From contig JAEKDP010000002.1 in the NCBI GenBank assembly GCA_016521575.1, forward strand, positions 221,709 through 285,708: 64,000 bases of DNA. The letters are read 5' to 3'. The position numbers and the translations under genes were made by a program. Below, piece after piece: positions 19,489 to 30,389 of the stretch (its first letter is position 1; every line of letters begins with the position of its first letter). Origin of the DNA: Rhodobacteraceae bacterium F11138 (GTDB taxonomy: Bacteria > Pseudomonadota > Alphaproteobacteria > Rhodobacterales > Rhodobacteraceae). Under the pieces are notes generated by a model. That model made no database searches. It was not told where the DNA came from and saw only the letters and a program-made list of their open reading frames with translations.

Positions 19489-19761
19489 TCAGTTGCGCGG
19501 ACGCGTCCGCCAGCCGCCTCGCCTTTGCGGCGTCGCCACCGAGGTCAGCCCGTCGCGCATCACCTCAGACATCGGATGTTGCGGGTCCGTGGCACCATAG
19601 CGCTGCAGCAGCGCGCGCAGCGCCTGATGGGTTTCCTGACCTTCGGGCAGGCTCAGCGCCCAGTCCAGAAAGATCGACCGGCATTCCGGTGCCGTAATCC
19701 CGTCGATCTGGTACGCGTCACCGATCAGCCCCTTGGGATCCAGCCGTGCATCACCTTTCAT
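19489..19761 (-). CDS. Conserved hypothetical protein, 90 residues
   Basis: A small soluble protein starting MKGDARLDPKGLIGDAYQI, with a core FLDWALSLPEGQETHQALRALL that should be helical and an Arg-rich tail. Its ATG overlaps the glnE stop by 4 bases, so it is read on the same message. Homologues next to glnE occur in related genomes as far as I recall. No known domain and no assigned role. Confidence 0.75.
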   Translation of the reverse strand: MKGDARLDPKGLIGDAYQIDGITAPECRSIFLDWALSLPEGQETHQALRALLQRYGATDPQHPMSEVMRDGLTSVATPQRRGGWRTRPRN

Positions 19762-22541
19762 GCCGCGTCCTCCTGTTGCAGCGCCCTGGCGATCAACGCC
19801 TCGGCCCTGACATACCCGGTCTGCAAGGCGTCCTGCAATCCATCAAGTGTATCGAACCCCGTCGTTCGACACAGAAAGGCCGCTGCCCCCTCGCCCATCT
19901 CGCGCACGTCAATCGCCTTGTCCGACAACAGGCGCACTGCCGTCTGCACCGCCCAGAAAAGATCGTGGCAGGTGCCCAGTTCCCCGGCGTCCGCCTGATC
20001 GAGCCACCCACAGGCGACGCCACCGGCCAGACCGCCCCGCACGTCCCGCGCAGCCGATCCGGCCAGCAACGCCCCGGTCTGGGCGATCAACTCGATGTCC
20101 TGCAGCCGGCCTGCGCCGGTCTTGGCATCCCACACCCCCGCCGGGGACTTGGCCGCCGCGATCCGCGCCCGCATTGCAGCCACCTCGCGCAACACCTGAT
20201 CACGAGGGCGCGCCTTGCCCAGAACCGTCTGGCGAAAGGTCTCGATGTCCTGCGCAAGCCCGGCGTCACCGGCAATGACGCGGGCACGCGTCAAGGCCAG
20301 ATGCTCCCAGACCCAGGCGTCGTTCTGCTGATAGTTCTGAAAACTGGCCCAGCTGGTCGCAAGCGGTCCCTGTGTGCCCGACGGGCGCAACCGCATGTCC
20401 ACCTCGTACAGACGCCCCTGCGACATCGGGGCGGTCAATGCCGTGATCAGCGCCTGGGTCAATCGGGCATAATACTGCCGCGCGGCCAAGGGGCGGCGGC
20501 CATCCGAATTCTCGACATCCAGCGGGTCATAGATCACGATCACGTCCAGATCCGACACCGCGTTCAACCGGCCCGCACCCAGCGAGCCCAGCCCCACGAC
20601 CGCCGCGCCGCGCCCGGGCGGGTCGCCATGTTTCGCCGCAAATTGCACCGTCACGACCGGAGAAATCGCCGCAATCACCGCCTGTGCGAGATCGGCATAT
20701 TGCTCACCGCTGGTCGGGCCGTCGATCAGACCCCGCAAATGATGCACCCCGATGCGGAAATGCCATTCCTTGGTCCAGCGCCGCGCGGTATCCAGTTGAC
20801 GTTCATAGTCCGGTTCAGCCGCCAGCACGGCACTCAGATCTTCGGTCAGCGCCGCGCAGCCCGGCCATTCGGAAAAGAAATCCCCCCCGATCACCGCATC
20901 GAAGACCGCCGCATTGCGCGACAGATGGCTCGCCAGGGCCGAGGATGTGCCGACGATATCGACCAGCAGGTCGATCAGCTGCGGGTTCGCCTCGAACAGC
21001 GAAAACAACTGCACCCCGGCCGGAAGCCCGGCCAGAAAGCCATCAAGCGCCAACAGCGCCTCTTCGGGCTTGGCGGTGCGGGACAGCCGGCTCAGCAACT
21101 CGGGCCGCAGCCGCTCGAATATCTGTCGCGCCCGCTGGGATCGCAGCGCCGGATAGCTCGGCCAGCGCGCCAGAATGCCGGAATCAAGCCCGGTCGGCTC
21201 CACAGGGGATGCGGGGCTTGCATCAGGAGCAAAGAAGCCCTCGGTCAGGTCATGCACTTCGGTCAGGCGCGACCGCAGATCGGCAATCAGGCTTTCAGGG
21301 TCCGTTCCCATCAGACAGGCAACGCGCTGTATCCCTTCGTCCGATTGCGGCATCATGTGGGTTTGCGCATCGTTCACCATCTGGATCCGGTGTTCGACCT
21401 CGCGATGTGCCCGATAGTGCGCGCTCAGACGGTCGCTGACCTCTTGTGGCACCCAGCCCTTTTCGGCCAAGGCCGCCAGCCCGGCCACCGTCTCGCGCTG
21501 GCGCAACCCGGTATCGCGCCCGCCGGCGATCAACTGCCGGGTCTGGGTGAAGAACTCGATCTCGCGAATCCCACCCCGGCCCAGTTTCATGTCGTGTCCC
21601 GGCACCGACAAAGCGCCTCCCAGACCCTTGTTTTCGCGGATCCGCAAACGCATGTCATGTGCGTCCTGAATGGCCGCGAAATCCAGATGACGGCGCCAGA
21701 CAAAAGGCGTCAGCGTCTTGAGAAACCGCGCCCCTGCCGCCAGATCCCCCGCACAGGGACGGGCCTTGATGTAGGCCGCCCGTTCCCATGTCCGCCCCAG
21801 GCTTTCGTAATACCGTTCGGCCGCCTCGGTCGCCATGCAAACCGGGGTCACGGCAGGATCGGGACGCAACCGCAGATCGGTACGAAACACATAGCCTTCG
21901 GCCGTTCGGTCACTCAGAATACTGCACAGGTTGCGAACGGCGCGGACCATTCCCTGGCGCGCTTCGTAAAAATCGCCCGGGTCGAACCGGGTCTCGTCGA
22001 ACAGGCAGATCAGGTCGATGTCCGAGGAATAGTTCAGCTCATGCGCGCCCATCTTGCCCATTGCCAGAACGAACAGCCCGCCCGCGGTGGCCACGTCATC
22101 CGCGGTTTGACCGGGCAGCTTGTTGCGGCGGATGAGATTGGCGATCTCGGCCTTGACGACCACGTCACAGGCCAGCCCCGCGAAATCGGTCAGCACAGCG
22201 GTGACGCGCTCCAGCGGCCAGGCCCCGGCCAGATCCGCCAGGGCGGTGATCAGCGCAATCCGGCGTCTGGCCCGGCGCAAACCCGATTTCAGCTGATCCG
22301 GCGCAAGGCCGGCCACATCGTCAAGACAGCCCTGTATTGCGCCGTCGGTGTCTTGGACCGCGCCTGTCAGCCAGTTCGCCTCCTGCTGGATCAGCCCCTT
22401 CAGAAACGGGCTGGTGCCGCCTGCCCCGGCAAGCAGATCCGCCAGTTCGCCCTTTGCTTCGGGGACGGCGGCGCAGGTCTCCGCCCCCAGATCCGGATCA
22501 AAGGGACGAGGCAGGCGGGTGATGGAACGGATCAATGACAT
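19758..22541 (-). CDS. glnE: Bifunctional glutamine synthetase adenylyltransferase / adenylyl-removing enzyme
   Basis: Adds and removes AMP on glutamine synthetase according to nitrogen status, under control of PII. The 927-residue protein carries two nucleotidyltransferase domains. The N-terminal one (adenylyl-removing in the family) has LAMGKMGAHELNYSSDIDL, and the C-terminal one (adenylylating) has GLGSLGAGRLNAVSDLDVIV. Both D-x-D metal sites are intact, as are RLRPDPA and RLRPSGTQGPLATS. The ATG at 22541 gives the family N-terminus. It is transcribed away from the AEC permease. Confidence 0.95.
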   Translation of the reverse strand: MSLIRSITRLPRPFDPDLGAETCAAVPEAKGELADLLAGAGGTSPFLKGLIQQEANWLTGAVQDTDGAIQGCLDDVAGLAPDQLKSGLRRARRRIALITALADLAGAWPLERVTAVLTDFAGLACDVVVKAEIANLIRRNKLPGQTADDVATAGGLFVLAMGKMGAHELNYSSDIDLICLFDETRFDPGDFYEARQGMVRAVRNLCSILSDRTAEGYVFRTDLRLRPDPAVTPVCMATEAAERYYESLGRTWERAAYIKARPCAGDLAAGARFLKTLTPFVWRRHLDFAAIQDAHDMRLRIRENKGLGGALSVPGHDMKLGRGGIREIEFFTQTRQLIAGGRDTGLRQRETVAGLAALAEKGWVPQEVSDRLSAHYRAHREVEHRIQMVNDAQTHMMPQSDEGIQRVACLMGTDPESLIADLRSRLTEVHDLTEGFFAPDASPASPVEPTGLDSGILARWPSYPALRSQRARQIFERLRPELLSRLSRTAKPEEALLALDGFLAGLPAGVQLFSLFEANPQLIDLLVDIVGTSSALASHLSRNAAVFDAVIGGDFFSEWPGCAALTEDLSAVLAAEPDYERQLDTARRWTKEWHFRIGVHHLRGLIDGPTSGEQYADLAQAVIAAISPVVTVQFAAKHGDPPGRGAAVVGLGSLGAGRLNAVSDLDVIVIYDPLDVENSDGRRPLAARQYYARLTQALITALTAPMSQGRLYEVDMRLRPSGTQGPLATSWASFQNYQQNDAWVWEHLALTRARVIAGDAGLAQDIETFRQTVLGKARPRDQVLREVAAMRARIAAAKSPAGVWDAKTGAGRLQDIELIAQTGALLAGSAARDVRGGLAGGVACGWLDQADAGELGTCHDLFWAVQTAVRLLSDKAIDVREMGEGAAAFLCRTTGFDTLDGLQDALQTGYVRAEALIARALQQEDAA

Positions 22542-22850
22542 GGTCGCAGACTGTCGCTGAGCAGGGCAATGGTCAATCCGGGTTATGCTGAAATGCGCGA
22601 CCCTTGGGCGCAAGACTTCATCGCCGACGCGGCGCGCGCCCCGGCTTTCGGCGGGCGGGTATCCTATTGACAACAGGCGCAAACCATATGGTCTTGCCGC
22701 TTGAACATCTCTTGAGTGAATTCGCAGAGGGTGCGAACACTGGCCGCACATTTCATGCACTGCACTTCAGAATGAGCCGTCGTGCAGCGACAACGCACAT
22801 GCAACTCTCCGCCCGGATCTCCGATCCCGGGCGCAAATCAATGGCCGGCT
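22542..22850. other. 309-base divergent intergenic region between glnE and the AEC permease gene
   Basis: No coding frame is convincing here. A TTGACA lies at 22667-22672, but the sequence 16-18 bases further on is GGTCTT-like, so I cannot call a promoter. It must carry the control regions of both divergent genes. Confidence 0.5.
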
Positions 22851-23783
22851 ATGTTTCAGACCCTGATCGATGTTATCTTGCCCGTTTTCTTGGTGATCGG
22901 CGCCGGATATGCGACGACACGGGCGCGCTATTTCGATCAATCGCAGATCAGTGCCCTGATGCGGTTTGCGCAGTCCTTTGCCATTCCGTGCCTGCTGTTG
23001 CGCGCCATCGCGCATACCGATCTGTCCACCGGGTTCGATCCGGCGCTCTTGATCAGTTTCTATACCGGTGCCAGCCTGTGTTTCATCCTGGGCGTTCTTG
23101 CGGCCCGAATTCTGTTTCGCCGAGATTGGGAAGACAGCATCGCCATCGGGTTCTGCTGTCTGTTTTCCAACACCATCCTGATGGGACTGCCGATCACCGA
23201 ACGCGCCTATGGTCCGGACAGCCTGACGGGAAACTACGCCATCATCGCCTTTCATGCACCGTTCTGTTATGGTGTCGGGATTACGGCCATGGAAATCGTC
23301 CGCAACCGGGGAAACGGTGGCTTCAAGACCGCCCGTGCGACACTGACGGCCATGTTCCGCAACACGATGATCCTGGGCATCCTGTTGGGATTCCTGATCA
23401 ACATTTCCGGTTTGTCCATCCCCTCGGCCGTTGATGATGCGCTTGTCATGATCTCGCGCGCGGCCTTGCCTTGCGCCTTGTTCGCGCTGGGTGGGGTTCT
23501 TGTGCAGTATCGCCCCGAAGGCGACATGCGCATCATCTTCTTTATCTGCAGCCTGTCGTTGCTGATCTATCCGGCAACGGTCTGGGCCATCGCGGGCGCG
23601 GCGGACCTGCCCCAGAACCTGTTCCGCTCGGCGGTGTTGAACGCGGCGATGGCACCGGGGATCAACGCCTATATATTTGCCAATATGTACGCCCGCGCCA
23701 CCCGCGTCACCGCATCATCGGTCCTGATCGCCACGGCGTTTTCGGTTCTGACCACATGGCTGTGGCTGACCCTGTTGGGGTGA
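22851..23783 (+). CDS. AEC-family permease (auxin/malonate efflux carrier type)
   Basis: 310 residues with about ten hydrophobic spans in two five-span halves, starting MFQTLIDVILPVFLVIGAGY. The family signature region FCCLFSNTILMGLPI carries the conserved Asn-Thr, and ISRAALPCALFALGG carries the crossover Pro. AEC proteins are secondary transporters of organic anions; the substrate cannot be read from the sequence. The gene stands alone and is convergent with the amidase gene. Confidence 0.85.
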   Translation: MFQTLIDVILPVFLVIGAGYATTRARYFDQSQISALMRFAQSFAIPCLLLRAIAHTDLSTGFDPALLISFYTGASLCFILGVLAARILFRRDWEDSIAIGFCCLFSNTILMGLPITERAYGPDSLTGNYAIIAFHAPFCYGVGITAMEIVRNRGNGGFKTARATLTAMFRNTMILGILLGFLINISGLSIPSAVDDALVMISRAALPCALFALGGVLVQYRPEGDMRIIFFICSLSLLIYPATVWAIAGAADLPQNLFRSAVLNAAMAPGINAYIFANMYARATRVTASSVLIATAFSVLTTWLWLTLLG

Positions 23784-23843
23784 CGTGGCACTGCACTGGA
23801 AACCGTCGTTTGCGCCCCGAACGCCGATATGAAAGTCCCGATC

Positions 23844-25301
23844 CTACACGTGACCCGCAAGCCGGTTGACAAGGCCCTGTTGCCGTTCCGCCCAGGGCGC
23901 GGCAGCCTCGATCTGCGCCGCCAATGTCATCAGGGTCTCGTCCTGTCCGAACCCTGCCGCAAGATGCACGCCAACAGGCAGCCCTGACGCGCTGCTGTGC
24001 AGAGGCAATGACACCGCCGGTTGCCCGCTGGCGTTGAAGACGGCGGTAAAGGGCGAATAGTCGAATACGCCTCCGGGGCCGGTGCGGTAGTCCAGGAAGT
24101 CCTCGTTGCTGGGGGCCAACTGGCCAACCGGAACGGGCGGACGCGCCAGGGTGGGCGTCACCAGCACATCGCATCGGGTCAACAGATGCGCCATGCGGCG
24201 CCCAAAGGCGTGGATCGTATCCAGCGCCGCCAGATAGTCCGCGCCCGACAGTTGGTCGGCATAGGCAATCGCCCCGCGCGTGACCCCGTCCAGCATCGCC
24301 GGATCCAGCGGCCTGCCATTGAGAACCGAGCGCACCGACAGGGCCGTGCCGCAGGCGACAATCCGGGTCCATGCCACCATCATTCCCTCGACATCCAGAT
24401 CCGTCGGCAGGACCAGATCATCAACGGCATGCCCCAGATCCTGCAACAGACGTCCCGTGGCCTGAACCGCCCCCATGCACTCCGGGTCAACCGGCGACCC
24501 GCTCAGGGTCGTTGCGCACAAGGCGACGCGCATCTGTCGCGGAGCACGGCCCATGGCCTGTACAAAGCTTCCCCCCAGCGGCGGCGGGAAATACGGCGCG
24601 CCCAGGTCCGGGCCATCCACCGCGTCCAGCAAGGCGGCGGTATCGCGCAGGCTGCGGGTCAGGAAACCGTCGGTCGCCATGCCGCCCCACCCCTCGCCGG
24701 CACCCGGGCCTTCGGGCAGGCGGCCGCGCGTTGGCTTGAATCCGACCAGACCGCAGGATGACGCCGGGATGCGGACCGACCCGCCACCGTCGCTGCCATG
24801 TGCGGCGGGAACGATACCTGCCGCTACGGCGGCCCCGGATCCGCCCGATGACCCCCCTGACGTATGGTCCGTATTCCAGGGATTGCGCGTCGGTCCACCA
24901 TAGACCTGCGCTTCGGTCACCGGACCGATGCCCAGTTCGGGCGAGGTCGTGCGCCCGAATGTCACCAACCCGGACGCCCGCATGCGCAGGTACATTTCGC
25001 TGTCGTACCCGTGGCGGCTGTTCCGCCAGAGAACCGACCCGTTGTTGGTGGGAAAATCGATCGCTTCCGCGCCCAGATCCTTGATGAGAAAAGGCACGCC
25101 GCGAAACGGACCGTTCGGCAAACCATTGCGGATGGCGGCGCGGGCGACGTCTTCGCGGATCAGCACCACGGCATTCAGACCCGGGTTCAGTGCGGTCACC
25201 TGATCCAGTGCACAGTCCAGCAATTCATCCGGTGTCACCGCACCATCCGCCACCAGACTGGCCAGCCCGGTGGCGTCATGGTTCAGATAGAGATCCTTCA
25301 T
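23844..25301 (-). CDS. Amidase (amidase signature family)
   Basis: A 485-residue amide hydrolase with a Ser-cisSer-Lys triad. Lys74 is in GVPFLIKDLG, the cis-Ser is Ser151 in the GGSSGGS run, and the nucleophile is Ser175 in SDGGGSVRIPAS. The spacing matches known members. Residue choice for substrate cannot be inferred. It is 125 bases downstream of coxM on the same strand and could be part of that transcript, hinting that the enzyme's substrate or product is an amide. Confidence 0.9.
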   Translation of the reverse strand: MKDLYLNHDATGLASLVADGAVTPDELLDCALDQVTALNPGLNAVVLIREDVARAAIRNGLPNGPFRGVPFLIKDLGAEAIDFPTNNGSVLWRNSRHGYDSEMYLRMRASGLVTFGRTTSPELGIGPVTEAQVYGGPTRNPWNTDHTSGGSSGGSGAAVAAGIVPAAHGSDGGGSVRIPASSCGLVGFKPTRGRLPEGPGAGEGWGGMATDGFLTRSLRDTAALLDAVDGPDLGAPYFPPPLGGSFVQAMGRAPRQMRVALCATTLSGSPVDPECMGAVQATGRLLQDLGHAVDDLVLPTDLDVEGMMVAWTRIVACGTALSVRSVLNGRPLDPAMLDGVTRGAIAYADQLSGADYLAALDTIHAFGRRMAHLLTRCDVLVTPTLARPPVPVGQLAPSNEDFLDYRTGPGGVFDYSPFTAVFNASGQPAVSLPLHSSASGLPVGVHLAAGFGQDETLMTLAAQIEAAAPWAERQQGLVNRLAGHV

Positions 25302-25425
25302 CCTGCATCACCCCATGGTTTGAGCGATGCCAGGATACACCCGTGCCCGTGGATGGCCAGACGAAACAGACGGCCTGCGAAACCAAGGCCCTTGGCTGGT
25401 TTGCAGGCTGCCGCTTCGGGCCGGA

Positions 25426-26211
25426 TCACGACGCCGCGCGCACCGCCCTGACTGTCATGGTCTTGACCAGATGTGCGCGGTATTGTTTTGATCCGTGCAG
25501 GTCTGCAATCATGCTGTCCGGCGCAATGGTAAGATCCTTCACCGCACCCTCGCTGAAGTCTTCGCTCAGGGCAGCTTCGGCGTCTTTCCAGCGAAACACC
25601 CCGTCTTCGGACGCCCCGGTCACCGCCACGCGCACGCCGTCGGCAGTCTGCGCCACAAAGACCCCGGTCAGCGCAAAGCGCGACGCGGGCTGCTCGAATT
25701 TCTGATAGTTCGCCGCCTGCGGCACCGGGAAACGCACCGCCGTGATGAGCTCGCCCTCTTCCAGGGCAGTGGTGAACAGACCTTGGAAATAGTCGTCCGC
25801 CGCGATCTCTCGCCGGTCGGTGACAATGGTTGCGCCACTGGCCAGGGCGGCGGCCGGATAGTCCGCCGCCGGGTCGTTATTGGCCAGGCTGCCACCGATT
25901 GTGCCCCGGTTGCGCACCGCCGGATCGCCGATTCGGCCCGCCATCGCCGCCAGCGCCGGATAGGCTTCGGCCTCTGCCGCGACCCGGGCATGGGAGGTCC
26001 CACCGCCGATGGTCAGCACACCATCTTTCGTACTGACACCTTTCATATCGGCAATCCCCGACAGGCTGACCAGCCGCGATGGGCTGGCAAGTCTCTGTTT
26101 CAGCGTCGGGATCAGTGTCTGCCCCCCTGCGAGAGCCTGCGCGTCTTCTGCGGCCAGCGCCGCAACCGCCTCGGCCACCGTGGCGGGTCGATCGAATTCA
26201 AATGCGTACAT
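25426..26211 (-). CDS. coxM: Molybdenum hydroxylase, FAD-binding medium subunit (CoxM-like)
   Basis: Electron-transfer subunit of a xanthine-oxidase-family enzyme, passing electrons from the Fe-S subunit through FAD. The 261-residue protein begins MYAFEFDRPATVAEAV and shows the FAD pyrophosphate loops ALAGGQTLIP (residues about 32-41) and TIGGSLANNDPAADYPAA. The order coxS-coxL-coxM is that of form II enzymes. The ATG at 26211 is chosen because family similarity starts there. Confidence 0.9.
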   Translation of the reverse strand: MYAFEFDRPATVAEAVAALAAEDAQALAGGQTLIPTLKQRLASPSRLVSLSGIADMKGVSTKDGVLTIGGGTSHARVAAEAEAYPALAAMAGRIGDPAVRNRGTIGGSLANNDPAADYPAAALASGATIVTDRREIAADDYFQGLFTTALEEGELITAVRFPVPQAANYQKFEQPASRFALTGVFVAQTADGVRVAVTGASEDGVFRWKDAEAALSEDFSEGAVKDLTIAPDSMIADLHGSKQYRAHLVKTMTVRAVRAAS

Positions 26212-26313
26212 CCTGTGTCTCCTCTGCAAGTCAGGGATGTCCCATATTCTTGCTCTAAATATGCCAGCCGGGTCACGGGGGCGCAGGGCTGCCCCCCGCG
26301 CCCATCCATGATC

Positions 26314-28677
26314 TCAGGCGTTCATCGCTGCCCAGACCCGCGCGGGGCTCATCGGCATGTCGATGTGATCGACCGCCTTGCCGCCCGATTGCAGCGCGTC
26401 GATGACCGCATTGACCACAGCAGGCGGCGAACCGATCGCCCCGGCCTCGCCACAGCCCTTGACCCCCAGCGGATTGTGGGTGCACGGCGTGCCACAGGAA
26501 TGATCCACCGAGTAGAACGGCACGTCATCCGCCCGCGGCATGGCGTAATCCATATAGCTGGCGCTGAGCAATTGGCCGTCGTCATCATAAACGCACTGTT
26601 CCAGCAATGCCTGCCCGATGCCCTGACCGATACCGCCATGCACCTGGCCCGACACGATCATCGGATTGACGATATTGCCGAAATCATCCGCTGCCGAAAA
26701 ACGTTCGATGGTGACCTTGCCGGTCTCCGGGTCGACTTCGACTTCGCAGGCATACGCACCTGCGGGATAGGTGAAGTTGGCCGGATCATAGAACGCGGTT
26801 TCCTCCAGCCCCGGTTCGATGTCGTCCAGCGGATAGTTGTGGGGCACATAGGCGGCCAGCGTGACATCCCCCCAGGCCACGGATTTGTCCGTGCCCGCGA
26901 CGGAAAATGCCCCGTCCTTCAGTTCGATGTCGGCTTCGGCCGCTTCCAGAAGATGGGCCGCGATCTTTTTGGCCTTGTTGATGATCTTCTCGGTCGCCCG
27001 CACGATGGCCGAGCCCCCGACCGCCAGCGAACGGCTGCCATAGGTGCCCATGCCCATCGGAGAGGTGGCCGTGTCGCCATGCACCACCTCGACCATGCTT
27101 TCGTCAAGGCCGATCATCTCGGCGACAACTTGCGGAAAAGCGGTTTCATGCCCCTGACCATGGCTGTGACTGCCGGTCATCACCACCAAACCCCCGGTGG
27201 CATTGACCCGGACCGTGGCGCTTTCATACAGACCCGCACGCGCGCCCAGCTGACCGGCAAGGTTGCTTGGGGCCAGCCCGCAGGCTTCGATATAACAGTT
27301 CACACCCAACCCGCGCAGTTTTCCGGCCTGTTCGGATTTTTTACGCCGTTCGGCGAAACCCGCCACGTCGGCGATTTCCTCCAGCTTGTCCATCGTGGCC
27401 GTGTAGTCGCCGGTGTCGTATTCCACCGCCACGGGCGTGGCATAGGGGAACTCGGTGACGAAATTCTGCCGCCGCAGCGCTATCGGGTCCACATTCAGTT
27501 CGCGCGCGGCCTTGTCGATGACCCGCTCCAGCTGGAACGTCGCTTCGGGACGCCCGGCACCGCGATAGGCATCCACCGGGACGGTATTGGTGAACACCGC
27601 GCGCACGTTCACATAAATGTTGGGCGTCTTGTAGTTCCCCGCCATCAGGGTGCCATGCAGATAGGACGGAACCGAGGGCGCGAAAGTGCTGAGATAGGCC
27701 CCCATGTTTGCCAGCGTATTGGTGCGGATGGCGACGAAATTGTTGTCCTTGTCCAGCGCCAGTTCGATTCTGGTCACATGGTCGCGGCCATGGGCATCGC
27801 TCATGAACGCTTCGGAGCGCGAACTGGTCCATTTCACCGGCCGGTTCACCGCCTTGGCGGCAAAGGTGCAAAAGGCTTCCTCGGCATAGTGGAAGATCTT
27901 GGTGCCAAAACCGCCACCCACATCCGGGGCCACCACGCGCAGCTTGTGTTCGGGAATGCCCAGCACAAAGGCCCCCATCAACAGACGGATCACATGCGGG
28001 TTCTGTGACGTGGTGAACAGCGTGTAATCCCCGGTGCCCCGGTCGAATTCACCGACCGCGACCCGCGGCTCCATCGGGTTTGCCACCATGCGCTGATTGA
28101 CCAGTTCCAGCGTCGTCACATGCGCCGCACCCTTGATCGCCGCGTCCACGGCATCGCGGTTTTCTTCGATGAAACCCCAATCGTAACAAAGGTTTGAATT
28201 CAGATCGTCATGTACCTTTGTGGCATCATCTGCCAGCGCCGCCTTCATATTCACAACGGCGGGCAGGTCTTCGATATCGACCTCGATGGCTTCGGCGGCA
28301 TCCCGTGCCTGTTCCGGTGTCTCGGCCACCACGGCGGCGATCGGATCGCCCACATGGCGCACCTTGCCCTGGGCCAGAACCGGATGGGCCGGCTCTTGCA
28401 TCGGTTCCCCGAAGCGGTCGGTCACCTGCCATCCGCAGGGAAGACCCCCGACGCCTTCGAAATCCGCCCCGGTGAATATGCGCACCACCCCCGGCATCGC
28501 CGCCGCCGCCGATGTATCCACGTTGTTCAACCGCCCATGCGCCACGTCCGAGCGCAGAAAATGCACATAGGCCTGACCCGGCCGGTTGATATCGTCCGTA
28601 TAATTGCCGGTTCCGCTGAGAAACCGCACGTCTTCACGCCGCTTGGGGCTGGCGCCGATGCCACTGTCTTTGGGCAT
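26314..28677 (-). CDS. coxL: Molybdenum hydroxylase, large Mo-cofactor subunit (form II CoxL-like)
   Basis: Carries the molybdopterin cofactor and the active site. The 787-residue protein has [33 protein letters not shown] and a late [13 protein letters not shown] with the catalytic Glu. The active-site loop is AYRGAGR at 370-376. True CO dehydrogenases (form I) have AYxCSFR with the copper-binding Cys, which is absent here. The enzyme is therefore a form II member, and CO oxidation should not be assumed. Its natural substrate is unknown. Confidence 0.92.
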   Translation of the reverse strand: MPKDSGIGASPKRREDVRFLSGTGNYTDDINRPGQAYVHFLRSDVAHGRLNNVDTSAAAAMPGVVRIFTGADFEGVGGLPCGWQVTDRFGEPMQEPAHPVLAQGKVRHVGDPIAAVVAETPEQARDAAEAIEVDIEDLPAVVNMKAALADDATKVHDDLNSNLCYDWGFIEENRDAVDAAIKGAAHVTTLELVNQRMVANPMEPRVAVGEFDRGTGDYTLFTTSQNPHVIRLLMGAFVLGIPEHKLRVVAPDVGGGFGTKIFHYAEEAFCTFAAKAVNRPVKWTSSRSEAFMSDAHGRDHVTRIELALDKDNNFVAIRTNTLANMGAYLSTFAPSVPSYLHGTLMAGNYKTPNIYVNVRAVFTNTVPVDAYRGAGRPEATFQLERVIDKAARELNVDPIALRRQNFVTEFPYATPVAVEYDTGDYTATMDKLEEIADVAGFAERRKKSEQAGKLRGLGVNCYIEACGLAPSNLAGQLGARAGLYESATVRVNATGGLVVMTGSHSHGQGHETAFPQVVAEMIGLDESMVEVVHGDTATSPMGMGTYGSRSLAVGGSAIVRATEKIINKAKKIAAHLLEAAEADIELKDGAFSVAGTDKSVAWGDVTLAAYVPHNYPLDDIEPGLEETAFYDPANFTYPAGAYACEVEVDPETGKVTIERFSAADDFGNIVNPMIVSGQVHGGIGQGIGQALLEQCVYDDDGQLLSASYMDYAMPRADDVPFYSVDHSCGTPCTHNPLGVKGCGEAGAIGSPPAVVNAVIDALQSGGKAVDHIDMPMSPARVWAAMNA

Positions 28678-28792
28678 GTTCTGTCTCCTCCCTGAATATC
28701 TGACGGTCCGGATCCGCCTTGGTTTCGTCGCCGGGCAACCCGCCTGCCCGCTGTTTCACGAACGGGCACGGATCGGGGCGACGCTGACGGTG

Positions 28793-29275
28793 TTATTCGG
28801 CTGCAACCGCTGGCAGATCCTGACCCGAAGCCGCAAGAATTGCCCGCACGATATTATGATACCCGGTGCAGCGGCACAGGTTGCCTTCGAGATAGGCGCG
28901 CACCTCTGCCTCGGTTGGCTTGGGGTTTTCTTTCAGCAACGCCGCCGCGGACATCACCATGCCCGGCGTACAAAAGCCGCATTGCAGACCGTGATGATCC
29001 TGAAACGCCTGCTGGATCACGTTGAGCGTACCATCCGGCGCGGCCTGGCCCTCGATGGTGTCCACGGCGCAACCATCGGCCTCGGCTGCGAACATCGTGC
29101 AGGATTTGACCGCAACCCCGTCCACATGCACCACGCAGGCGCCGCATTGGCTGGTGTCGCAGCCCACATGCGTTCCCGTAAGCCCCAGCCCGTCCCGCAG
29201 AAACCCGGACAACAACGTGCGGCCCTCGATCTCTCCGGTCTTTTCGGTGCCGTTCACCGTCAAAGAAATGTGCAT
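28793..29275 (-). CDS. coxS: Molybdenum hydroxylase, 2Fe-2S small subunit (CoxS-like)
   Basis: 160 residues holding two 2Fe-2S clusters. The plant-ferredoxin-type cluster uses the cysteines in [16 protein letters not shown] plus the later KSCTM. The second uses [10 protein letters not shown] and [10 protein letters not shown]. All eight cysteines are present. GAGGAGGGA sits just before the ATG at 29275. It is the first of the three enzyme subunits in the S-L-M order. Confidence 0.94.
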   Translation of the reverse strand: MHISLTVNGTEKTGEIEGRTLLSGFLRDGLGLTGTHVGCDTSQCGACVVHVDGVAVKSCTMFAAEADGCAVDTIEGQAAPDGTLNVIQQAFQDHHGLQCGFCTPGMVMSAAALLKENPKPTEAEVRAYLEGNLCRCTGYHNIVRAILAASGQDLPAVAAE

Positions 29276-29378
29276 CAGTATCCCTCCTCGCCTTCGTTGA
29301 AACAAGTTAAGCATGACCTCTTCGTCTTGAGAACCCTTAACTTCCAAGTCAGATCGCCGCGATCCGGGCGCGCGCCGT

Positions 29379-30389
29379 CTAGTTCCGGTCCGGGCGCCGT
29401 GGCTGTGGGCGGGTCGGTATCTCCTTGAGCAGCCCCCCGACCCCCCAGGACGTGATGTCGGCCGGTCCCACCGGAACCCCGCAGACCACACGCTCCAGCA
29501 CCCAATCCACGCCGCTCACGGCAGGGGATCTGGCGCTGCCGGGCAACCCGATCACCAGACGCGTGCCGATCCTGCCGATAAACAGCAGGTTGCCCGGATC
29601 CACCGGCATTCCGAAATGGACAAGCTCACCGCCCGCCTGTCGCACGGCTTCGGGGGCCACGTCCGCCGGGTCCGACGTGGCCGATCCGGTCAGAACCAGA
29701 ATCAGCTCTTCCCGCGACGCCGCAAGCGCCCGCGTCAGGTCCTTGACCCGGTGCGCAACCGTAACCGCGGGTCCCAGACCCGAGCCAAGCCGCGCCAGAC
29801 GCGCCTGCATCATGCGATAGCCCTTGTCGTTCACGGCGGACGGCTCAGGCCCCGGAATCCGGGTTTCGATATAGGCCGCGCGGCGAATGACCGGGGATTG
29901 AAGACCCAGCGCCGAGGACGCCGCCGCGCAGGCCCGGTCAACTTCGCGGCCGGGCACCGCATAGGCAATGATCTTGACCGTCGCGACCATGCCGTCGGCA
30001 TCCATGCGCTGCCAGCAGGGAACCGTCGCCACCGTGATCATCGGGTGCACACGGTTCACACGCTCGATGGCCGCCGGATCTATACGGGCCAGGCCCGGTC
30101 CCCGGGCCAGCAGATTGACGCGGCCGGTGAACGGATCCGTGCGGCGCAAACCCGCCGCTTGCGGATCGGGCACCAGGGCAGCGGCCAGCGCGACCGCCGC
30201 TGCGTTTTCATCCAGATCCCCCGGCGCCAACCGCGCAACGGTCACCCTGGTCACGCCGCTGGCCTGTATCATGGCCACCAGCCGATCATCCAGCATCTGC
30301 CCCTTGCGTATGCGGGTGCCGCCGACCTTCAGCGAATGCGCGAGGATCGTTCCCGCGGCCTCGGCCACCGGAACGGGACCGAATTTCAT
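29379..30389 (-). CDS. Molybdopterin-binding protein (MoeA/MoCF-like)
   Basis: 336 residues. The N-terminus ([18 protein letters not shown], then [12 protein letters not shown]) resembles the molybdopterin-binding half of longer proteins that carry a MobA-like nucleotidyltransferase at the C-terminus (about 530 residues in total). The MoCF-type fold is seen in [16 protein letters not shown] and [11 protein letters not shown]. No nucleotidyltransferase half is present. It probably helps cytosine-dinucleotide or sulfur maturation of the Mo cofactor for the coxSLM enzyme. The start overlaps the xdhC stop by four bases. Confidence 0.8.
   Translation of the reverse strand: MKFGPVPVAEAAGTILAHSLKVGGTRIRKGQMLDDRLVAMIQASGVTRVTVARLAPGDLDENAAAVALAAALVPDPQAAGLRRTDPFTGRVNLLARGPGLARIDPAAIERVNRVHPMITVATVPCWQRMDADGMVATVKIIAYAVPGREVDRACAAASSALGLQSPVIRRAAYIETRIPGPEPSAVNDKGYRMMQARLARLGSGLGPAVTVAHRVKDLTRALAASREELILVLTGSATSDPADVAPEAVRQAGGELVHFGMPVDPGNLLFIGRIGTRLVIGLPGSARSPAVSGVDWVLERVVCGVPVGPADITSWGVGGLLKEIPTRPQPRRPDRN

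Noticed and set aside
19746..22538. 930-residue plus-strand ORF opposite glnE
   Set aside because: Mirror of the glnE codons in a G+C-rich gene; amino-acid makeup is Arg/Gln/Pro rich and no motif is present.
22667..22672. TTGACA as a promoter for the AEC permease gene
   Set aside because: No -10-like sequence lies at a 16-18 base distance.
25495..28008. 837-residue plus-strand ORF opposite coxL and coxM
   Set aside because: Same reason: antisense shadow with no recognisable domain, against a well-conserved operon.
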